From assembly GCA_001873365.1 (NCBI GenBank), contig MNYZ01000018.1:1-64000 (forward strand): a DNA stretch of 64,000 nucleotides. Direction: 5' to 3'. Source of the stretch: Oscillatoriales cyanobacterium CG2_30_40_61 (lineage in GTDB: Bacteria > Cyanobacteriota > Cyanobacteriia > Cyanobacteriales > Microcoleaceae). Position numbers and translations under genes: made by a program. The notes under the pieces were generated by a model. It was given only the letters and a program-made list of their open reading frames with translations, was not told the DNA's origin and did not search any database. Below, piece by piece: positions 1 through 8,519 of this stretch (position 1 is its first letter; every line of letters begins with the position of its first letter).

Positions 1-47
1 GGGGAGCAGGGGGAGCAGGGGAAGTAGGGGAAGTAGGGGAGGTAGGG
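1..47. repeat. Purine-rich 9-bp tandem repeat
   Basis: Five consecutive 9-bp units start the window: GGGGAGCAG twice, GGGAAGTAG twice and GGGAGGTAG once, trailing into a degenerate copy. The array may continue to the left of the window. No reading frame or regulatory role is evident. It lies about 150 bp upstream of psaM. Confidence 0.8.
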
Positions 48-199
48 TGTCCTCGGTTATTAACAGTCAACGATTAACTGTCAAATAACTGTCAAAACCC
101 TTCGCTTTTCAACTTTTTGTTACGATCCCCTTCCCAAAATGCCCAAATTAGTTGACATTAGTTAACGATTCTCTCAATTTATGAAGGAGCTATTCAACA

Positions 200-295
200 A
201 TGGCATTAACAGATACTCAGGTTTATATTGCCTTGGTTGTTGCCTTGATCCCTGGAATTTTAGCCTTCCGTTTGGCGACCGAACTGTATAAATAG
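200..295 (+). CDS. psaM: Photosystem I reaction centre subunit XII (PsaM)
   Basis: This is a 31-residue protein that begins [12 protein letters not shown] and ends RLATELYK, which is the characteristic PsaM sequence. PsaM is a single transmembrane helix of the photosystem I monomer in the thylakoid membrane and helps trimer organisation. The hydrophobic segment spans about residues 8-24. An AAGGAG ribosome binding site at 184-189 sits 10 bases before the ATG. A TTGACA box at 152-157 could be a -35 element, but no convincing -10 follows. The gene stands alone and is followed by a candidate structured RNA or terminator. Confidence 0.95.
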   Translation: MALTDTQVYIALVVALIPGILAFRLATELYK

Positions 296-348
296 AAAAT
301 TTCCAACTTATTAGTGAAAATTCACTGGTAACGGGTCAATTTCTAAAC

Positions 349-445
349 CTGTCTCGACAAAAAGAACCAAAATAGCAGACAATCATGCCCGAATGGGATA
401 AAGTATTGTGTGTTAACTCGGTAAAAGTGTCGGGACAGTTTTTTT
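349..445 (+). ncRNA. Candidate structured RNA or long-loop terminator downstream of psaM
   Basis: CTGTCTCGACA at 349-359 pairs with TGTCGGGACAG at 428-438 (11 bp including one G-U), and seven T residues follow directly. About 68 bases lie between the arms. They contain a weaker internal pairing, CAAT with ATTG and GCCC with GGG. The closing stem plus U-tract is what the 3' end of a Rho-independent terminated small RNA looks like. The alternative is simply the psaM terminator with an unusually long loop. No Rfam-type family was recognised. Confidence 0.4.
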
Positions 446-546
446 ATAAGAATCCTGATTAGATGTCGCTTCTTACCCCGTTTTGGGAAAGCTAGAACCC
501 GCTCCTACTGTTAGTGTTCCCCGCGTTATAACATTCGTGAAAAGTC

Positions 547-987
547 ATGTCTGCAATTCGACCTGTTCCCCAAATTATCACGCCCGTTGACCCTGTTCGC
601 CGTCCCCGCGTGCGTCGAACCGCAAAGCGCCGACCTATTCGCAACCCGGGTCTACTGACTGTTGAAACAACCGTTAAATTAGGCATTAATCTGATTTTAT
701 CTACTTTTGCCCTCTCGGCATTAATTCAGATGTTACCCCAACATCGTTCGGCGTCGGAAAAACTTCAAGATATTCGGGCTGAGGTCAAAATAACAGAAGA
801 AAGGGTGATCAAAGAACGGGAAGAATTTACTCGCTATTTTGATCCCCAGGAAACTCAAAGAATTATGCAGGAACAAGGGAACCGAGTTGATCCGAGTCAA
901 AAGCCAATTGTTTTCCTCCCAGAACGTACCAGCAGCGCCGCCGAATTAACGGAGGAACCAACCGCTAACTATGCGGGTTTGGAATAG
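547..987 (+). CDS. Conserved membrane-anchored coiled-coil protein
   Basis: A 146-residue protein of unknown function. The N-terminus is rich in proline and arginine (residues 1-37, with RRPRVRRTAKRRP) and should stay on the cytoplasmic side. One hydrophobic segment follows at about residues 44-62. A charged helix at about 75-100 (EKLQDIRAEVKITEERVIKER) is likely to form a short coiled coil. The tail is acidic. The architecture resembles small membrane-anchored proteins seen in many cyanobacteria, but I cannot name the family. The ATG is the only reasonable start. The gene ends 25 bp before a perfect palindrome. Confidence 0.75.
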   Translation: MSAIRPVPQIITPVDPVRRPRVRRTAKRRPIRNPGLLTVETTVKLGINLILSTFALSALIQMLPQHRSASEKLQDIRAEVKITEERVIKEREEFTRYFDPQETQRIMQEQGNRVDPSQKPIVFLPERTSSAAELTEEPTANYAGLE

Positions 988-1012
988 CAACTTCAATTAA
1001 TGAATTCAGATG

Positions 1013-1038
1013 TAGGGGGAATTCATGAATTCCCCCTA
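1013..1038. repeat. Perfect 26-bp palindrome
   Basis: TAGGGGGAATTCA is followed immediately by its exact reverse complement, with no loop. It lies just after the 146-residue gene and may act as a terminator. It belongs to a family with the perfect palindromes at 45322-45353 and 58532-58559; all three begin TAGGGG. Confidence 0.85.
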
Positions 1039-1065
1039 AAATAGAGTCCTAAATCCTAAATTTAT

Positions 1066-1172
1066 AGGACTGACGCAGGTCGCCCGAGCAACCGGGTTTT
1101 TTAGAGAATATCTGGGTCACAAGCAAGTATTTTAGTAAAAACCCGCTTTCTTTGGTTGGGTGCGTAAATCCT
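1066..1172. mobile_element. MITE-like element, copy A
   Basis: A non-coding element of 107 bp with terminal inverted repeats related to AGGACTTACGC, here AGGACTGACGC and GCGTAAATCCT. Internally it carries AACCGGGTTTTTTAGA, AATATCTGGGT and CTTTCTTTGGTTGGGTGCG. The same internal sequence recurs at 16006-16114, so these two copies form one subtype. The element ends three bases beyond the stop codon of the convergent cysteine synthase gene, so it probably now supplies that gene's 3' end. Confidence 0.7.
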
Positions 1173-1175
1173 AAT

Positions 1176-2159
1176 TTATTTTAAATGATTTGGCCAGAGA
1201 TTTCGTTCCTGTAACCATTGTTGATTAAACAATTTAGATTGATAGCGAGCGCCCCCATCACATAAAACCGTCACAATGGTATGACCTGGCCCCATTTCTT
1301 TCGCTAAAGCTACCGCCGCCGCCACATTAATCCCAACCGAACCCCCCATAAATAATCCGTCTTTTCTTAATAGTTGATAAACCACCCGTACCGCTTCCAA
1401 ATCATCAACTAAAATAGCATCATCAATCGGCACATCCTGCATATTTGCCGTAATTCGACTATTGCCAATACCTTCTGTAATCGAATTACCTTGTAAAGTA
1501 ATTTCTCCGGTTTTCACATAACTATATAAACCGCTTCCCATCGGGTCAGCGACAACGGTTTTAATCTGAGAATTTTTCTCTTTTAAAAACAGCGAAACCC
1601 CCGCAAAAGTTCCTCCGGTTCCGGTGGCTGCCACCCAACCATCAACTTTCCCGTCGGTTTGTTGCCAAATTTCTGGCCCGGTGGTTTCATAATGGGCAAT
1701 CCGATTAGCTAAATTATCAAATTGATTCGCCCACACGGCATTTTCCATTTCTGAAGCCAAACGTCCCGATAATTTTACATAATTATTGGGGTCTTTATAG
1801 GGTACGGCTGGAACTGGACGAACTTCTGCCCCTAAAGTTCTTAACGCTTCCATTTTCTCCGGGGATTGAGTTTCGGGAATAATAATTAAACATTTGTAAC
1901 CTTTTGCATTACAAATATGGGCTAATCCAATCCCAGTATTACCTGCGGTTCCTTCTACGACGGTTCCACCAGGTTTTAGTAATCCTTTTTCTTCTGCATC
2001 TTTAATAATATATAAAGCCGCCCGATCTTTCACAGACCCCCCCGGATTTAAAAATTCTGCTTTCCCTAAAATTTCACACCCGGTTTCATCGCTGAAACTA
2101 TTTAATCGAATTAAAGGTGTATTCCCAATTGTGCCAATAAAACCGTTTTTGATGTCCAT
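1176..2159 (-). CDS. cysK: Cysteine synthase (O-acetylserine sulfhydrylase family)
   Basis: A pyridoxal-phosphate enzyme predicted to make L-cysteine from O-acetylserine and sulfide. Visible signatures are the N-terminal GNTPLIRL, the cofactor-binding lysine in GGSVKDRAA (K44), the substrate loop EGTAGNTGIGLA and the phosphate-binding GTGGTFAG. At 327 residues it is slightly longer than a minimal CysK, so it could be a CysM-type or cystathionine beta-synthase-like variant. The frame stays open to a TTG two codons upstream (2165), but the ATG at 2159 fits the family. It lies downstream of the peroxiredoxin gene on the same strand, separated by a terminator hairpin. Confidence 0.9.
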   Translation of the reverse strand: MDIKNGFIGTIGNTPLIRLNSFSDETGCEILGKAEFLNPGGSVKDRAALYIIKDAEEKGLLKPGGTVVEGTAGNTGIGLAHICNAKGYKCLIIIPETQSPEKMEALRTLGAEVRPVPAVPYKDPNNYVKLSGRLASEMENAVWANQFDNLANRIAHYETTGPEIWQQTDGKVDGWVAATGTGGTFAGVSLFLKEKNSQIKTVVADPMGSGLYSYVKTGEITLQGNSITEGIGNSRITANMQDVPIDDAILVDDLEAVRVVYQLLRKDGLFMGGSVGINVAAAVALAKEMGPGHTIVTVLCDGGARYQSKLFNQQWLQERNLWPNHLK

Positions 2160-2226
2160 GAGCAACGTCCTAGTTAAAATTTAGTCAGGGGTTTCTTTTA
2201 TTTTAGGGATTAACAGGACTAATGCC

Positions 2227-2257
2227 AAAAACCCGGCTTGGTGAAACCAGGTTTTTT
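2227..2257 (-). terminator. Terminator hairpin after the peroxiredoxin gene
   Basis: AAAAACCCGG and CCAGGTTTTTT form a stem with one mismatch around a 10-base loop, flanked by A-rich and T-rich tracts. It could terminate transcription on either strand. It lies between the 3' end of the peroxiredoxin gene and the start of cysK. Its core resembles the AAACCCGGTTTC motif in the local MITEs. Confidence 0.6.
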
Positions 2258-2270
2258 GTTCAAGATGGGT

Positions 2271-2909
2271 TTATTTATTCGGTTGAGGAGTCAGACGTAA
2301 ATAGGGCTTAACTTCTTGATAACCTTTGGGAAACTTCTCTTTTAAGACTTCTGGGTCTTTCAGGGAAGGCACAATCACACAATCTTCCCCATCTTTCCAG
2401 TCGGCCGGAGTAGCAACGCTGTAGTGGTCAGTCAGTTGCAGGGAATCAATTACCCGCAGAATTTCATCAAAGTTGCGTCCGGTACTGGGAGGATAGGTGA
2501 AGCTCAGACGGAGTTTTTTGTTAGAGTCAATGATGAAGACACTACGCACGGTCAGGGTGGCATTAGCGTTGGGATGAATCATATCGTACAATTCGGATAC
2601 TTTGCGATCGCCATCCGCTAAAACAGGATAATTAACAATGGTATTTTGGGTTTCGTTAATATCTTGAATCCAACCTTTATGGGATTCGGCATCATCCACA
2701 CTCAGAGCAATTACTTTAACATTGCGTTTGTCGAATTCGGGTTTTAACTTAGCAACAGTGCCCAATTCCGTTGTACAAACGGGAGTATAGTCGGCCGGGT
2801 GAGAAAATAACACCACCCAGCTATCCCCGGCCCAATCATAAAAACTGATGTCGCCTTCAGAAGACGCTTGAGTAAAGTTAGGGACAGTATCCCCAAGTCG
2901 AAGTGTCAT
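2271..2909 (-). CDS. 1-Cys peroxiredoxin (Prx6 family)
   Basis: A 212-residue thiol peroxidase predicted to reduce hydrogen peroxide and alkyl hydroperoxides in the cytosol. The peroxidatic cysteine is C45 within HPADYTPVCTTELG. The long C-terminal extension with TPADWKDGEDCVIVPS and FPKGYQEVKPYLR is typical of the 1-Cys/Prx6 subgroup and separates it from 2-Cys enzymes. Length matches the family. It is a single-gene unit with its own terminator. The partner reductant cannot be read from context. Confidence 0.93.
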   Translation of the reverse strand: MTLRLGDTVPNFTQASSEGDISFYDWAGDSWVVLFSHPADYTPVCTTELGTVAKLKPEFDKRNVKVIALSVDDAESHKGWIQDINETQNTIVNYPVLADGDRKVSELYDMIHPNANATLTVRSVFIIDSNKKLRLSFTYPPSTGRNFDEILRVIDSLQLTDHYSVATPADWKDGEDCVIVPSLKDPEVLKEKFPKGYQEVKPYLRLTPQPNK

Positions 2910-3138
2910 AGTTAATATCCTGTAAGTTCAATGAAAACCTGTGTTTTTATTATACCCCAGTTTTCCCATCAAATTTAAGGGGTTATATATAAAATGGGTT
3001 TCAAGCCTTAAAAAATCTTGGTTTAGCAGACACAAGAATATTGTAATGGGCTAAATTATAGAAATAGGACTACCTTCTTAAATCGGGTAAACTCGTATTA
3101 CAGTAAATAGAAATAGAGTCTTGGGAATAGATACAAGA

Positions 3139-4302
3139 GTGGATATTGTAATTGGTCGGGGCAAAGTTGCCCGCAGAGCTTATGGCATTGATGAAATTGC
3201 GTTAGTCCCGGGACAACGCACCCTTGACCCGGGTTTGGCAGATACAACTTGGACAATTGGTGGCATTCAACGAGAAATTCCGATTATTGCTAGTGCCATG
3301 GATGGGGTAGTTGATGTGCGCATGGCGGTAGAATTGTCTAAGTTGGGGGCTTTGGGCGTATTGAACCTAGAAGGGATTCACACCCGCTATCAAGACCCAG
3401 AACCGATTTTAGACCGCATCACTTCAGTCGGGAAAGATGGGTTTGTCACCCTAATGCAAGAATTATATGCAGAACCCATCAAACCAGAATTGATTATCCA
3501 ACGGATTCAGGAAATCAAGAAAGGGGGCGGAATTGCAGCCGTGAGTGCGACACCAGCCGGAGCGAGTAAATATGGTTTGGTGGTGGCTGAAGCCGGGGCC
3601 GATTTATTCTTCGTGCAAGCCACAGTAGTCTCAACTACCTTCCTATCTCCAGAATCTGTGATTCCTCTGGATTTAGTCAAGTTTTGCCAAGAAATGCCGA
3701 TTCCGGTGATTTTAGGTAACTGCGTCACCTATGATGTCACCCTGGATTTACTTAAAGCCGGAGCCGCCGGAATTTTAGTCGGGATTGGCCCTGGTGCGGC
3801 CTGTACCTCCAGAGGAGTTTTAGGGGTAGGAGTTCCCCAAGCGACGGCCGTGGCTGACTGTGCCGCCGCCCGCAATGATTATTACCAGGAAACCGGACGT
3901 TATGTGCCGATTATTGCCGATGGGGGCCTAATTACCGGAGGAGACATCTGTAAATGTATCGCCTGCGGTGCCGATGGGGTGATGATTGGTTCCCCCTTTG
4001 CTCGGGCGAAAGAAGCACCCGGACGGGGTTATCATTGGGGTATGGCGACCCCTAGCCCGGTGTTACCCCGTGGAACTCGGATTCGGGTGGGGACAACGGG
4101 AACCTTAGAACAAATTCTGCGGGGCCCGGCTCAACTTGATGATGGGACTCATAATTTATTAGGGGCGTTAAAAACCAGTATGGGAACCCTGGGAGCCCAG
4201 ACGATTAAAGAAATGCAGCAGGTGGAAGTGGTGATTGCGCCTTCGCTGTTAACTGAAGGAAAAGTCTATCAAAAAGCCCAACAGTTAGGCATGGGTAAGT
4301 AG
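3139..4302 (+). CDS. guaB3: GuaB3 family IMP dehydrogenase-related protein
   Basis: A TIM-barrel protein of the IMP dehydrogenase/GMP reductase superfamily. It lacks the CBS pair of GuaB, as expected for the cyanobacterial GuaB3 group. The catalytic-loop cysteine lies in GIGPGAACTSRGVLGVGVPQ, and the phosphate-binding segment is IADGGLITGGDICKCIACGADGVMIGSPFA. I chose the GTG at 3139, which gives VDIVIGRGK at the N-terminus and 387 residues. The frame stays open to a TTG at 3121, but those residues look non-native. Predicted to act in guanine nucleotide synthesis. The gene is monocistronic, with a hairpin before smpB. Confidence 0.9.
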   Translation: MDIVIGRGKVARRAYGIDEIALVPGQRTLDPGLADTTWTIGGIQREIPIIASAMDGVVDVRMAVELSKLGALGVLNLEGIHTRYQDPEPILDRITSVGKDGFVTLMQELYAEPIKPELIIQRIQEIKKGGGIAAVSATPAGASKYGLVVAEAGADLFFVQATVVSTTFLSPESVIPLDLVKFCQEMPIPVILGNCVTYDVTLDLLKAGAAGILVGIGPGAACTSRGVLGVGVPQATAVADCAAARNDYYQETGRYVPIIADGGLITGGDICKCIACGADGVMIGSPFARAKEAPGRGYHWGMATPSPVLPRGTRIRVGTTGTLEQILRGPAQLDDGTHNLLGALKTSMGTLGAQTIKEMQQVEVVIAPSLLTEGKVYQKAQQLGMGK

Positions 4303-4335
4303 TATCCTTCCTAAATTAAGTTTCTGGTAATTCCC

Positions 4336-4371
4336 GGGGGACTGATGGCAGAAGTGTCAGAGCAGTCCCCT
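4336..4371 (+). terminator. Hairpin between guaB3 and smpB
   Basis: GGGGACTG at 4337-4344 pairs perfectly with CAGTCCCC at 4363-4370, and a flanking G-U extends the stem. There is no U-tract after it, so it is a terminator-like or mRNA-end hairpin rather than a classic intrinsic terminator. Confidence 0.5.
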
Positions 4372-4400
4372 TCCTATGAGAAATCTGCTAAGTTAAAAAT

Positions 4401-4868
4401 ATGACTAAAAATACTGAAGGATTTAAAATTGTTAGCGACAACCGCAAAGCCCGCTATCTTTATGAGATTTTAGAGACCTATGAAGCGGGAATCGCCCTGG
4501 AGGGAACGGAAGTAAAATCGATTCGGGCGGGTAAAGTCAACCTGCAAGATGCCTATGCTTTAATTCGAGGGGGTGAAGCCTGGTTATTGAATGCCCATAT
4601 CTCACCCTTTGAGAAAGCTAGTGTTTATTTTAACCACGATCCTCGCCGCACCCGCAAATTATTGTTACATAAAGAACAAATTAATAAACTATTGGGACAG
4701 GTCGAACAAAAGGGGTTAACATTAGTTCCCCTGAAAATGTACCTCAAGGGGGGACGGGTTAAGGTTGATATTGCTGTCGGACGAGGCAAAAAACTCCACG
4801 ATAAACGGGATGATATTCGTCAAAAAGATGATAAACGGGCGATGGAAAGGGCGATGAAACGCTATTAA
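4401..4868 (+). CDS. smpB: SsrA-binding protein SmpB
   Basis: A 155-residue RNA-binding protein that delivers tmRNA to stalled ribosomes for trans-translation. Typical SmpB sequences are NRKARYLYEILETYEAGIALEGTEVKSIRAGKVNL, HISPFEKAS, HDPRRTRKLLLHKEQI and LVPLKMYLKGGRVKVDIAVGRGKKLHDKRDDI (each quoted here only as a landmark). The basic C-terminal tail (DKRAMERAMKRY) is present. Length and start are normal. The tmRNA gene itself is not in this window. Confidence 0.95.
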   Translation: MTKNTEGFKIVSDNRKARYLYEILETYEAGIALEGTEVKSIRAGKVNLQDAYALIRGGEAWLLNAHISPFEKASVYFNHDPRRTRKLLLHKEQINKLLGQVEQKGLTLVPLKMYLKGGRVKVDIAVGRGKKLHDKRDDIRQKDDKRAMERAMKRY

Positions 4869-4904
4869 ATTTAGTTTTTAGCGGTTTTGTTCTGGGCTGA
4901 AAAG

Positions 4905-5035
4905 TTGTGTCACCTCTCCCCCAACCCCTCTCCTACAAGCAGAGGAGAGGAGGATTAGGAATATTAAATTATCACGATATTTAATAACATTATATTCTCC
5001 CCATTCCCTTGTAGGGAAGGGGGCTGGGGGGTTAG
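4905..5035. repeat. C-rich/G-rich intergenic repeat pair
   Basis: Two related repeat fragments lie between smpB and fumC. The first, near 4913-4951, holds CCCCTCTCC, CTACAAGCA and GGAGAGGAGG and can fold as a hairpin. The second, near 4999-5035, holds CCCCATTCCC, TTGTAGGGAA and GGGGGCTGGGGGG. They look like variants of a dispersed cyanobacterial repeat. The open frame crossing them on the minus strand appears to be repeat-derived and is not annotated. Confidence 0.55.
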
Positions 5036-5093
5036 GTCTTAGTTTATAGTAAAGTAAAATAATTAATCGCCTAGAATCGGGAGAACTCTCAAC

Positions 5094-6497
5094 ATGACAA
5101 CGGAACAGCCGACCCGCAAAGAACGCGATAGTATGGGAGAAATTGAGGTTAAAAGCGATCGCTATTGGGGCGCTCAAACTCAACGTTCTATCCATTATTT
5201 TAGCATCGGAAATGACTTAATGCCCAAAGAAGTGATTACCGCCTTTGGGATTCTCAAAAAAGCCGCCGCTATCACCAATCAAGAATTAGGAAAACTCCCC
5301 GCAGATAAGGCTGAATTAATTGTTCAAGCCGCCGATGAAGTAATTGATGGCAAACTAGGTGATCACTTCCCTTTACGGGTTTGGATGACCGGAAGTGGAA
5401 CCCAATCTAATATGAATATTAATGAAGTAATTGCCAATCGGGCGATTGAAATTTCCGGCGGAATATTAGGCAGTAAAACCCCAATTCATCCAAATGATCA
5501 TGTGAATATGTCCCAATCTTCTAATGATACCTTTCCTACGGCTATGCACATTGCGGCGGCGATTGCTGTGACCCAAAGGTTAATTCCTAGTGTCAGAAAA
5601 ATGCGGGATGAGTTACAAAAAAAAGTCGATGAATTTGCCGATATTGTTAAAATTGGCAGAACCCATTTACAAGATGCTGTTCCCTTAACTTTAGGTCAGG
5701 AATTTTCCGGTTATGTGGCTCAACTCGATGCAGATTTAAAGCGTCTGGAACTTATTTTACCCGATTTATATGAATTAGCCATTGGTGGAACCGCCGTGGG
5801 AACGGGATTAAATACCCCGAAAGGATTTGCAGAAAAAGTGTCAAATCAGATTAGTCAATTAACCGGATTACCTTTTATTTCTGCTCCGAATAAATTTGCA
5901 GCCATGGCCGCCCATGATGGTCTAGTTATGGCTAGTGGAGCCTTAAAAACCCTAGCCTGCTCCTTGATGAAAATTGCCAATGATATTCGGTTTTTAGGAA
6001 GCGGCCCCCGTTGCGGTTTAGGAGAATTAATTTTACCAGAAAATGAACCCGGTTCGTCAATTATGCCAGGGAAAGTTAACCCCACTCAATGCGAAGCGAT
6101 GACCATGGTAGCCGCTCAGGTAATTGGTTATGATACTGCTATTACTATTGCGGGTTCCCAGGGGCATTTTGAGTTAAATGTGTTCAAACCGATGATTATT
6201 TTTAATTTCATTCAATCGGTGGCTATTTTGTCCGATAGTTGTCATAATTTTACCGATTTCTTATTGGCTGGATTAAAAGTTAATCGCAATAAAATTAACA
6301 GCTATGTTGAACAATCTTTAATGTTAGTAACAGCTTTAGCTCCTAAAATTGGCTATGATCATGCGGCTCATGTTGCCCATATTGCCTTGGAAAAAGATCT
6401 AACTTTAAAGGAAGTTTGTCTGGAATTAGGGTATATTTCCAGTGAAGAATTTGATCGGATTGTCAATCCCTATAAAATGGCTTATCCTGATGTCTAG
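5094..6497 (+). CDS. fumC: Fumarate hydratase class II
   Basis: A 467-residue homotetrameric enzyme that interconverts fumarate and malate. It shows the superfamily signature [11 protein letters not shown] near residue 323, plus [35 protein letters not shown] and [22 protein letters not shown] as landmarks for the three active-site regions. Length matches FumC. The N-terminus ([16 protein letters not shown]) is normal. The gene is monocistronic and is followed by a complex inverted repeat. In cyanobacteria the enzyme serves the TCA cycle and recycles fumarate from purine and arginine synthesis. Confidence 0.95.
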   Translation: MTTEQPTRKERDSMGEIEVKSDRYWGAQTQRSIHYFSIGNDLMPKEVITAFGILKKAAAITNQELGKLPADKAELIVQAADEVIDGKLGDHFPLRVWMTGSGTQSNMNINEVIANRAIEISGGILGSKTPIHPNDHVNMSQSSNDTFPTAMHIAAAIAVTQRLIPSVRKMRDELQKKVDEFADIVKIGRTHLQDAVPLTLGQEFSGYVAQLDADLKRLELILPDLYELAIGGTAVGTGLNTPKGFAEKVSNQISQLTGLPFISAPNKFAAMAAHDGLVMASGALKTLACSLMKIANDIRFLGSGPRCGLGELILPENEPGSSIMPGKVNPTQCEAMTMVAAQVIGYDTAITIAGSQGHFELNVFKPMIIFNFIQSVAILSDSCHNFTDFLLAGLKVNRNKINSYVEQSLMLVTALAPKIGYDHAAHVAHIALEKDLTLKEVCLELGYISSEEFDRIVNPYKMAYPDV

Positions 6498-6854
6498 TTG
6501 GTGATTTTAGCTAAGGTCGCCAATTGTATCTGAAACCGTTGATTAAATCCTGAATTAGACCCCCTGCATCCTCTTTAACCAAAGTGCGTTTAACAGTTTT
6601 GCTCCCGGGGAAAGCTGTTGAGCAGGGGTCTAGGATAGGACAACAAGTTAACTGTATTTTTTGTAACATTAGTTCGGATTAAGCCTATATGGGTGTGCGA
6701 GCTTTATATTAATTGGTATTTAGGGAAATCTATTGAATTTCAATAAGTAAGGATATATACTAATCAAAGTATATCTTTTAATACTTTAATTAGCATCGTT
6801 TTTTTTGAAACTTGATTTAATTTATGGATTTAACCTCAACCCATTTAATAATTT
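6498..6854. other. 357-bp intergenic region with a nested inverted repeat
   Basis: The space between fumC and the ATPase-GGDEF gene contains no convincing gene. Its left half holds the nested hairpin at 6556-6632. The right half is AT-rich and probably holds the promoter of the downstream gene. No clear -35/-10 pair could be fixed there. Confidence 0.6.
6556..6632. ncRNA. Nested hairpin, candidate structured RNA or terminator
   Basis: TAGACCCCCTGC at 6556-6567 pairs with GCAGGGGTCTA at 6622-6632 with a single C bulge. Inside, AACAG and CTGTT close a second hairpin whose loop side contains TTTGCTCCCGGGGAAAG. Two coaxial stems in about 77 bases without a U-tract suggest a structured RNA element or fumC 3' end rather than a simple terminator. 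Orientation is unknown. Confidence 0.4.
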
Positions 6855-8504
6855 ATGCCTTCCCAAAACAAAATGTCACCAGAAAATACATTAATATTTC
6901 CTGACCGACCTCTAGCCTTAAATTCTCCTTTTTATATTCGTCGTTCTCCGGGTGAAGAATTAGCCTATGCAGAATTAGAAAAATCTGGGAGCTTATTGCG
7001 AGTTAAAGCCGCCAAAAAACTAGGCAAAAGTTCCTTAATGCTGAGGTTGATCCATCGTGCAGAAATCCTGGGATATCGTCCCGTTTTAATTGATTTTATG
7101 CAAGTTGATCAAGAAATTTTTCAAAATAGTGATAAATTTCTGAGGTGGCTGTGTATAAATGTAGCTCGACAATTAGAACTTGATCCCAAATTAGAGGATT
7201 ATTGGGATGAAGATATGGGAAGTAAAGTTAGTTGTACTCTCTATTTTGAACTCTATATTTTACCACAAATTAATTCCCCGCTATTTCTAGTTTTTAATGA
7301 GTTAAATATTGTATTTGAACATACAAATATTAGTCAAAATTTTTTACCTTTAATTAGATTTTGGTATGAGCAATCTCGACATAACCAGACTTGGAAAAAT
7401 ATCCACTTATTTTTGGTTCAATCAACTGAAGTTTATGTATCTTCAAATATTAATCAATCTCCTTTTAATATTGGATTATCGATTGAACTGCCTCCGTTTA
7501 CAGTGAATCAAGTTCAAAATCTAGCTGAACTTTATCACCTAAATTTAAGCGATACTAAAATTCAAAATTTAACCAATTTGGTCGGAGGACATCCCTATTT
7601 AGTCCATTTAGCTATTTATCATTTAGCTAATAATTTAATCAGCCTAGAAGAATTATTAAACAAGGCTCCAACCCTAGAGGGAATTTATAAAGACTACCTG
7701 GAATCCCTGTGGCTGATTCTACACAATAAACCCGAACTTGCGATCGCCATGAAGCGGGTGGCTACCTCTGGGGCAGGTATACAGCTAGAACCCATAATTG
7801 CCTATCAATTATATAGTTTAGGTCTAGTTAATTTAGATGGGAATTACTGTACAGCATTTTGTGAACTTTACCGTCAGTATTTTGGCTCACAAATTATTAG
7901 TGAGAATCCCAATAATCCGGTTAATTTAAAACAACTAGAAGCAGAAAATAAACTTTTAAAATCCCTGGTTTATATTGACACCCTGACACAGGTTTTTAAC
8001 CGCCGACAATTTGATCGCTCCGTAGATATTGAGTGGAAACGAATGATGCGAGAAATCGCCCCATTATCTTTAATTTTGTGTGATATTGATCATTTTAAAA
8101 TTTATAATGATACCTATGGTCATCAAGCCGGAGATCAATGTTTACGCGCGGTAGCCCAGGCTATTAGTGATATAATTCAACGTCCGGCCGATCTGGTGGC
8201 CCGCTATGGTGGTGAAGAATTTGTGATTATTCTCCCTCAAACCGATGCTAAAGGTGCTACTTATATTGCGGAGGCCGTTCGTGAGCAGATTAAAGCCTTA
8301 GCTCTACCTTTTCACACGGATAAATTACCCAACCGTCCAGAATCAATTATTACAATTAGTTTAGGGGTAGCTAGTGCTATTCCTGGTGTCGATGTGATGG
8401 ATATTGAAACCTTATTTTTAGCTACGGATGAAGCTTTATATGAAGCGAAAAAACATGGTAGAGATCAGGTTCAATTGAGTTCATTTCTTCGATTTAAATA
8501 TTAA
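6855..8504 (+). CDS. AAA-like ATPase domain fused to GGDEF diguanylate cyclase
   Basis: A 549-residue signalling protein. Residues about 15-330 look like the AAA-like (AAA_35) module common in cyanobacteria, with a degenerate P-loop KKLGKSSLM near residue 55 and SPLFLVFNELNIVFEH as the Walker B region. A linker helix (LEAENKLLKSL) leads to a C-terminal GGDEF domain. It has LTQVFNRRQFD, LILCDIDHFKIYNDTYGHQAGD and an intact active-site GGEEF at residues 452-456. The domain is therefore predicted to make cyclic di-GMP. No inhibitory RxxD site is obvious directly upstream of GGEEF. A broken phosphatase gene follows 15 bp downstream, so the two probably formed one signalling unit. Confidence 0.85.
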   Translation: MPSQNKMSPENTLIFPDRPLALNSPFYIRRSPGEELAYAELEKSGSLLRVKAAKKLGKSSLMLRLIHRAEILGYRPVLIDFMQVDQEIFQNSDKFLRWLCINVARQLELDPKLEDYWDEDMGSKVSCTLYFELYILPQINSPLFLVFNELNIVFEHTNISQNFLPLIRFWYEQSRHNQTWKNIHLFLVQSTEVYVSSNINQSPFNIGLSIELPPFTVNQVQNLAELYHLNLSDTKIQNLTNLVGGHPYLVHLAIYHLANNLISLEELLNKAPTLEGIYKDYLESLWLILHNKPELAIAMKRVATSGAGIQLEPIIAYQLYSLGLVNLDGNYCTAFCELYRQYFGSQIISENPNNPVNLKQLEAENKLLKSLVYIDTLTQVFNRRQFDRSVDIEWKRMMREIAPLSLILCDIDHFKIYNDTYGHQAGDQCLRAVAQAISDIIQRPADLVARYGGEEFVIILPQTDAKGATYIAEAVREQIKALALPFHTDKLPNRPESIITISLGVASAIPGVDVMDIETLFLATDEALYEAKKHGRDQVQLSSFLRFKY

Positions 8505-8519
8505 TTAAATCCATAATCT

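Noticed and set aside
4878-5195. 105-residue minus-strand frame before fumC
   Set aside because: It crosses two C/G-rich repeat fragments and the fumC start and looks repeat-derived.
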